The notes beneath the pieces are model-generated. The model made no database searches. It was not told the origin of the DNA and was given only the letters and a program-made list of their open reading frames with translations. From DASQWP01 sp050697555 (lineage in GTDB: Bacteria; Actinomycetota; Thermoleophilia; Gaiellales; Gaiellaceae), in the NCBI GenBank assembly GCA_050697555.1, contig JBOHAD010000012.1, positions 1-44,206 of the forward strand: a stretch of 44,206 bases of DNA, in the 5' to 3' direction. Position 1 is the stretch's first letter. Every line of letters starts with the position of its first letter. Positions 41,870 through 44,206 of this stretch are shown here, piece by piece. The translations under genes were made by a program, and so were the position numbers.

Positions 41870-42568
41870 ATGCCGGAGACGTCCGTCACCTGGCTCGGGC
41901 ACGCGGCTTTCCGGGTCGACACTCCGGGCGGAAAGCGCATCTACGTCGATCCGTGGCTCGGGAACCCGAAGTGCCCGGACGGCGAGAAGGAGCCGGAGCG
42001 CATCGACCTCATCGCGCTCACGCACGGGCACGACGACCATGTGGGCGAGACCGTCGACCTGGCGAAGCGATTCGAATGCCCGGTCATCGCGCTCGTCGAG
42101 CTGCGCGGCTGGCTCGCCGGGCGGGGAACGCCCGAGCACCCGACCGTCCCCGAGGCGCCGAACAAGGGCGGCACCGTCGAGTGGGAAGGCGTCAAGATCA
42201 CGCTCACCGACGCCAAGCACTCGAGCAGCTGCCCCGACGGGACGTACGCGGGCGAGGCGGCCGGCCTCGTTGTCGGGATGGAGAACGGGACGACGCTCTA
42301 CTTCGCCGGCGACACCTGTGTCTTCGGCGACATGCAGCTGATCGGTCGGATCTACGAGCCGGACGTGGCCATCCTCCCGATCGGCGACCACTACACGATG
42401 GGCCCGAAGGAGGCTTCCGTGGCGCTCGAGCTCCTCGGCGTCCGCCGCTGCATCCCCTGTCACTACGGAACATTTCCCCTCCTGCGCGGCTCGCCGGACG
42501 AGCTGCGCCGGCTGGCTCCCGACGCCGAGGTGCTCGCGCTGGAGCCGGGCGAGACGGTGACCGTGTGA
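41870..42568 (+). CDS. UPF0173 metallo-beta-lactamase-fold hydrolase
   Basis: The 232-residue protein has the MBL metal motif HxHxDH (THGHDDHVGE, His52, His54, Asp56, His57), a further metal-site His in DAKHSSSC, Asp in YFAGDTCVFGDM, and His in IPCHYGTFPLL. The starting segment VTWLGHAAFRV and VDPWLGNP are typical of the UPF0173/UlaG-like group. These are metal-dependent hydrolases of largely unknown substrate. It heads an operon in which the next two genes overlap by 4 and 8 bp. Confidence 0.9.
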   Translation: MPETSVTWLGHAAFRVDTPGGKRIYVDPWLGNPKCPDGEKEPERIDLIALTHGHDDHVGETVDLAKRFECPVIALVELRGWLAGRGTPEHPTVPEAPNKGGTVEWEGVKITLTDAKHSSSCPDGTYAGEAAGLVVGMENGTTLYFAGDTCVFGDMQLIGRIYEPDVAILPIGDHYTMGPKEASVALELLGVRRCIPCHYGTFPLLRGSPDELRRLAPDAEVLALEPGETVTV

Positions 42569-42846
42569 GGGAGCGCTGGTTCGGGGCGACGGGGCGGCGC
42601 GTTCCCGAGATCGCGGTCGAGGGCGAGGACGAGATCCCACTCGAGGAAGCGCTCGTCCTCGACGACGTGAGCGAGGTCGGGCGGCTTCGGGAGGCGCACG
42701 CGCAGGGGACTCCGGTGGTGGTGCGGGCGGCAGACGAGGAGGGGGTGGCTCGAGCGCTCGCGCGGCCCGAGGTCGCGTGCGTCCTCGTCCCCACCGAGCG
42801 GCGCGAGCTCCGCGACCTCGACCTGCGGCGCCTCACGTATGGCTAG
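42565..42846 (+). CDS. Hypothetical 93-residue protein between UPF0173 and DUF1028 genes
   Basis: I do not recognise this family. It starts with GTG overlapping the UPF0173 stop by 4 bp and ends 8 bp inside the DUF1028 gene, the pattern of a translationally coupled operon, which is the main evidence that it is a gene. The protein is small, soluble and acidic in the middle (IAVEGEDEIPLEEALVLDDV), then GTPVVVRAADEEGVARAL and ACVLVPTERRELRDLDLRRL, which look like an alternating alpha/beta fragment. It has no Cys cluster, signal or membrane segment. Confidence 0.65.
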   Translation: MRERWFGATGRRVPEIAVEGEDEIPLEEALVLDDVSEVGRLREAHAQGTPVVVRAADEEGVARALARPEVACVLVPTERRELRDLDLRRLTYG

Positions 42847-43690
42847 TGCCAGGCCGCACTTCGCGACGTACTCGATCGTCGCCTGCGACCTCGGAGCGCG
42901 CGAGTGGGGCGTCGCGGTGCAGTCGAAGTTCCCCGCCGTCGGCGCCGTCGTCCCGTGGGCGGAGCCGGAGGTCGGCGCGGTGGCGACGCAGGCGCTGGCC
43001 AACGTGAGCTATGGCCCGCGCGGGCTCGGGCTCCTCAGGGAGGGCCTGCCGGCGGAGGAAACGATCGCGCGGGTGACGGAGGCCGACGAGGACCGGGAGC
43101 ATCGCCAGGCCGGCGTCGTGGACGCCGAAGGCCGAGCCGCGACGTACACGGGCTCGTCCTGCCTGGACTGGGCGGGCGGCGTCACCGGCGACGGCTACGC
43201 GGCGCAGGGGAACATCCTCGTCTCCGAGGAGACGATCACGGCGCTGGCCCGCACCTTCGAGGCGACAGCGCCGCGGCCGCTGGCCGAGCGGCTGCTGGAG
43301 GCGCTCGCAGCCGCCCAGCTCGCAGGCGGCGATCGCCGCGGCCAGCAGTCGGCGGCACTCCTCGTCGTCAAGGAGGACTCCGGCTACGGCGCCTCGAGCG
43401 ACGTCCTCGTCGATCTGCGCGTGGACGACCACGCCACGCCGATCGAGGAGCTCCGCCGCCTCTACGGAATTCACGACCTCCTCTTCGGACAGACGCCGGA
43501 CGAGGAGTGGCTCGCGGTCGACGGCGAGCTCGCCGGCGAGCTGCGCGAGCGGCTCACGCGCTTGGGCTACGGCCAGGACACGCTGGAGGAGGCGTTCACC
43601 ACTTGGGCGGGCGTCGAGAACCTGGAGGAGCGAGTCCGCGGCGCCGACCGCATCGACCCGGTAGTCCTCGCCGAGCTCCGCAAGCGCTAG
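42839..43690 (+). CDS. DUF1028 family protein (Ntn-hydrolase-like)
   Basis: The 283-residue protein matches DUF1028 along its length: TYSIVACDLGAREWGVAVQS, FPAVGAVVPWAEPEVGAVAT, QALANVSYGPRGLGLL, SSCLDWAGGVTGDGYAAQGN, GGDRRGQQSAALLVVKE and VDLRVDDHATPIEELRRLY. The family is predicted to have an Ntn-hydrolase fold, and its substrate is unsettled. After about residue 215 comes a peptidoglycan-binding-like tail (ELRERLTRLGYGQDTLEEAF), also common in the family. There is no signal peptide. Its stop codon (CGCTAG) is the first six bases of the tandem repeat downstream, so the original end may have been changed by the repeat. Confidence 0.9.
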   Translation: MASARPHFATYSIVACDLGAREWGVAVQSKFPAVGAVVPWAEPEVGAVATQALANVSYGPRGLGLLREGLPAEETIARVTEADEDREHRQAGVVDAEGRAATYTGSSCLDWAGGVTGDGYAAQGNILVSEETITALARTFEATAPRPLAERLLEALAAAQLAGGDRRGQQSAALLVVKEDSGYGASSDVLVDLRVDDHATPIEELRRLYGIHDLLFGQTPDEEWLAVDGELAGELRERLTRLGYGQDTLEEAFTTWAGVENLEERVRGADRIDPVVLAELRKR

Positions 43691-43770
43691 CTGGGGTCAG
43701 GTCTTGCATTCACGCACCACGCGCCTCCGCTAGCTGGGGTCAGGTCTTGCATTCACGCACCACGCGCCTC
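43685..43770. repeat. Two perfect tandem copies of a 43-bp repeat, REP-like family 2
   Basis: Copies at 43685-43727 and 43728-43770 are identical. Each begins CGCTAGCTGGGGTCAGGTC, continues TTGCATTCACGCACC and ends ACGCGCCTC. The GGGGTCAG core is shared with repeat family 1, and GGGGTCAGGTCTTGCATTC is of the REP type found scattered in some genomes with RAYT transposases. The first copy overlaps the last six bases of the DUF1028 gene. Confidence 0.8.
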
Positions 43771-43790
43771 TGCCCCTGTGAATGCTGGAT

Positions 43791-43814
43791 TGCAAGACCT
43801 GACCCGGGCTAGCG
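43791..43814. repeat. Inverted third copy of the REP-like family 2 end
   Basis: Read on the minus strand, 43814-43791 is CGCTAGCCCGGGTCAGGTC then TTGCA, matching the first 24 bases of the tandem unit with two mismatches. The tandem pair and this arm make a REPIN-like inverted structure spanning the whole gap between two convergent genes. CGCTAG at its outer end supplies the stop codon of the minus-strand dehydrogenase gene. Confidence 0.75.
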
Positions 43815-44206
43815 GTCGCCGGGGAGGTGGAGGCCGGCGGCGCGGGCGCGTAACCCGGGCACCGGGTCCGCCTCCGGGCGGGCGACGACGAGCACGGCGC
43901 CGTAGCCTTCGCCGCCCGCGAGGGCGTCCACGAGTAGCTGGAGCCCGAGGGCGAGAGCGAACGCCTTGTGCGCCTGCTCCCCGCCGAAGGGAACGAGATC
44001 CTCGGGTGGGGCGCTGCCGACGAGGACGTCGCCGTGAGTGGCCTTGCCCATGGAGACGTCGGCGACGAGCGGCCGCCCATCCGAGCTCGGGATCGCGATC
44101 GCGAGCGGGTTCGTGCCCGTCAGCGGCTCGCCTCCCTCCGGATGCGGGAGACGCGCGGGCGAGGTCGCCGTCAAGGCGCCCACGAGCCCGCCCTCGGCGA
44201 GCCGCC
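43809..44206 (-). CDS. Malate/L-lactate dehydrogenase family (Ldh_2) oxidoreductase, 3' end only
   Basis: Only the last about 132 residues are in the window; the gene enters from beyond 44206. The segment GTNPLAIAIPSSDGRPLVAD, followed by VSMGKATHGDVLVG and FGGEQAHKAFALALGLQLLV, is typical of the NAD(P)-dependent Ldh_2 family (malate, lactate, ureidoglycolate and related 2-hydroxyacid dehydrogenases). The exact substrate cannot be told from this part. The C-terminal end LRARAAGLHLPGDR is near the expected family end, so little or nothing is lost, although its TAG stop lies in the inverted repeat. Confidence 0.85.
   Translation of the reverse strand, partial: RLAEGGLVGALTATSPARLPHPEGGEPLTGTNPLAIAIPSSDGRPLVADVSMGKATHGDVLVGSAPPEDLVPFGGEQAHKAFALALGLQLLVDALAGGEGYGAVLVVARPEADPVPGLRARAAGLHLPGDR

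Noticed and set aside
43685..43814. CRISPR array
   Set aside because: The 43-bp copies are directly adjacent without spacers and the third is inverted; no cas genes.

Overview
The window is very GC-rich chromosomal DNA with tightly packed genes, many GTG starts and many 1-4 bp start/stop overlaps. The protein set is actinobacterial in style: a 14-gene NDH-1 operon in nuoA-N order, a TrxR-type ferredoxin-NADP reductase, a HesB/IscA protein, a VapBC pair with a leaderless-looking antitoxin, DUF1028 and a UPF0173 hydrolase. A deep actinobacterial lineage such as Thermoleophilia (Gaiellales/Solirubrobacterales) is my best guess. That is an inference from style, not a marker-gene result. The organism looks like an aerobic respiring heterotroph.

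Layout. 1-3988 (+): end of a 2-oxoacid dehydrogenase E1-beta gene, the lipoylated E2, then lipB and lipA, so a lipoylated enzyme sits beside its cofactor pathway. 3995-11368: a small lipoprotein (+), then two secreted genes on the minus strand, a BNR/Asp-box protein and a large subtilisin-like protease broken by an apparent one-base frameshift. 11483-12805 (-): fumC. 12865-13499 (+): vapBC. 13508-17545 (-): a four-gene sugar-type ABC importer. 17622-20646 (-): a second, larger BNR-repeat exoprotein whose signal peptide is also cut off by an apparent one-base frameshift, next to an Arc-like ribbon-helix-helix ORF. 20883-22328 (-): ferredoxin-NADP reductase and an ErpA-like Fe-S carrier. 22457-36542 (+): nuoABCDEFGHIJKLMN. 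36707-38035 (+): a disulfide oxidoreductase of the lipoamide dehydrogenase fold that lacks the usual C-terminal His. 38209-41482 (+): three translationally overlapping genes for a cyclic-nucleotide-binding-fold protein, an FMO-like flavoprotein and a membrane class III nucleotide cyclase. 41405-41800 (-): a small membrane protein. 41870-43690 (+): UPF0173 hydrolase, an unknown 93-aa protein and a DUF1028 protein. 43809-44206 (-): end of a malate/L-lactate dehydrogenase of the Ldh_2 family.

The most novel-looking unit is the 38209-41482 cassette, which could be a self-contained cyclic nucleotide circuit controlling a flavoenzyme. Two families of short palindromic REP-like repeats, one of which supplies the stop codons of two convergent genes, and a family of three near-identical hairpins placed after the three secreted-protein genes are the main non-coding signals. 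Several genes without a Shine-Dalgarno have a TANNNT hexamer 6-11 nt before the start, which suggests leaderless transcripts. No rRNA, tRNA, CRISPR array, IS element or prophage was seen, and no stretch over about 300 bp lacks a gene; the longest is 20647-20882.
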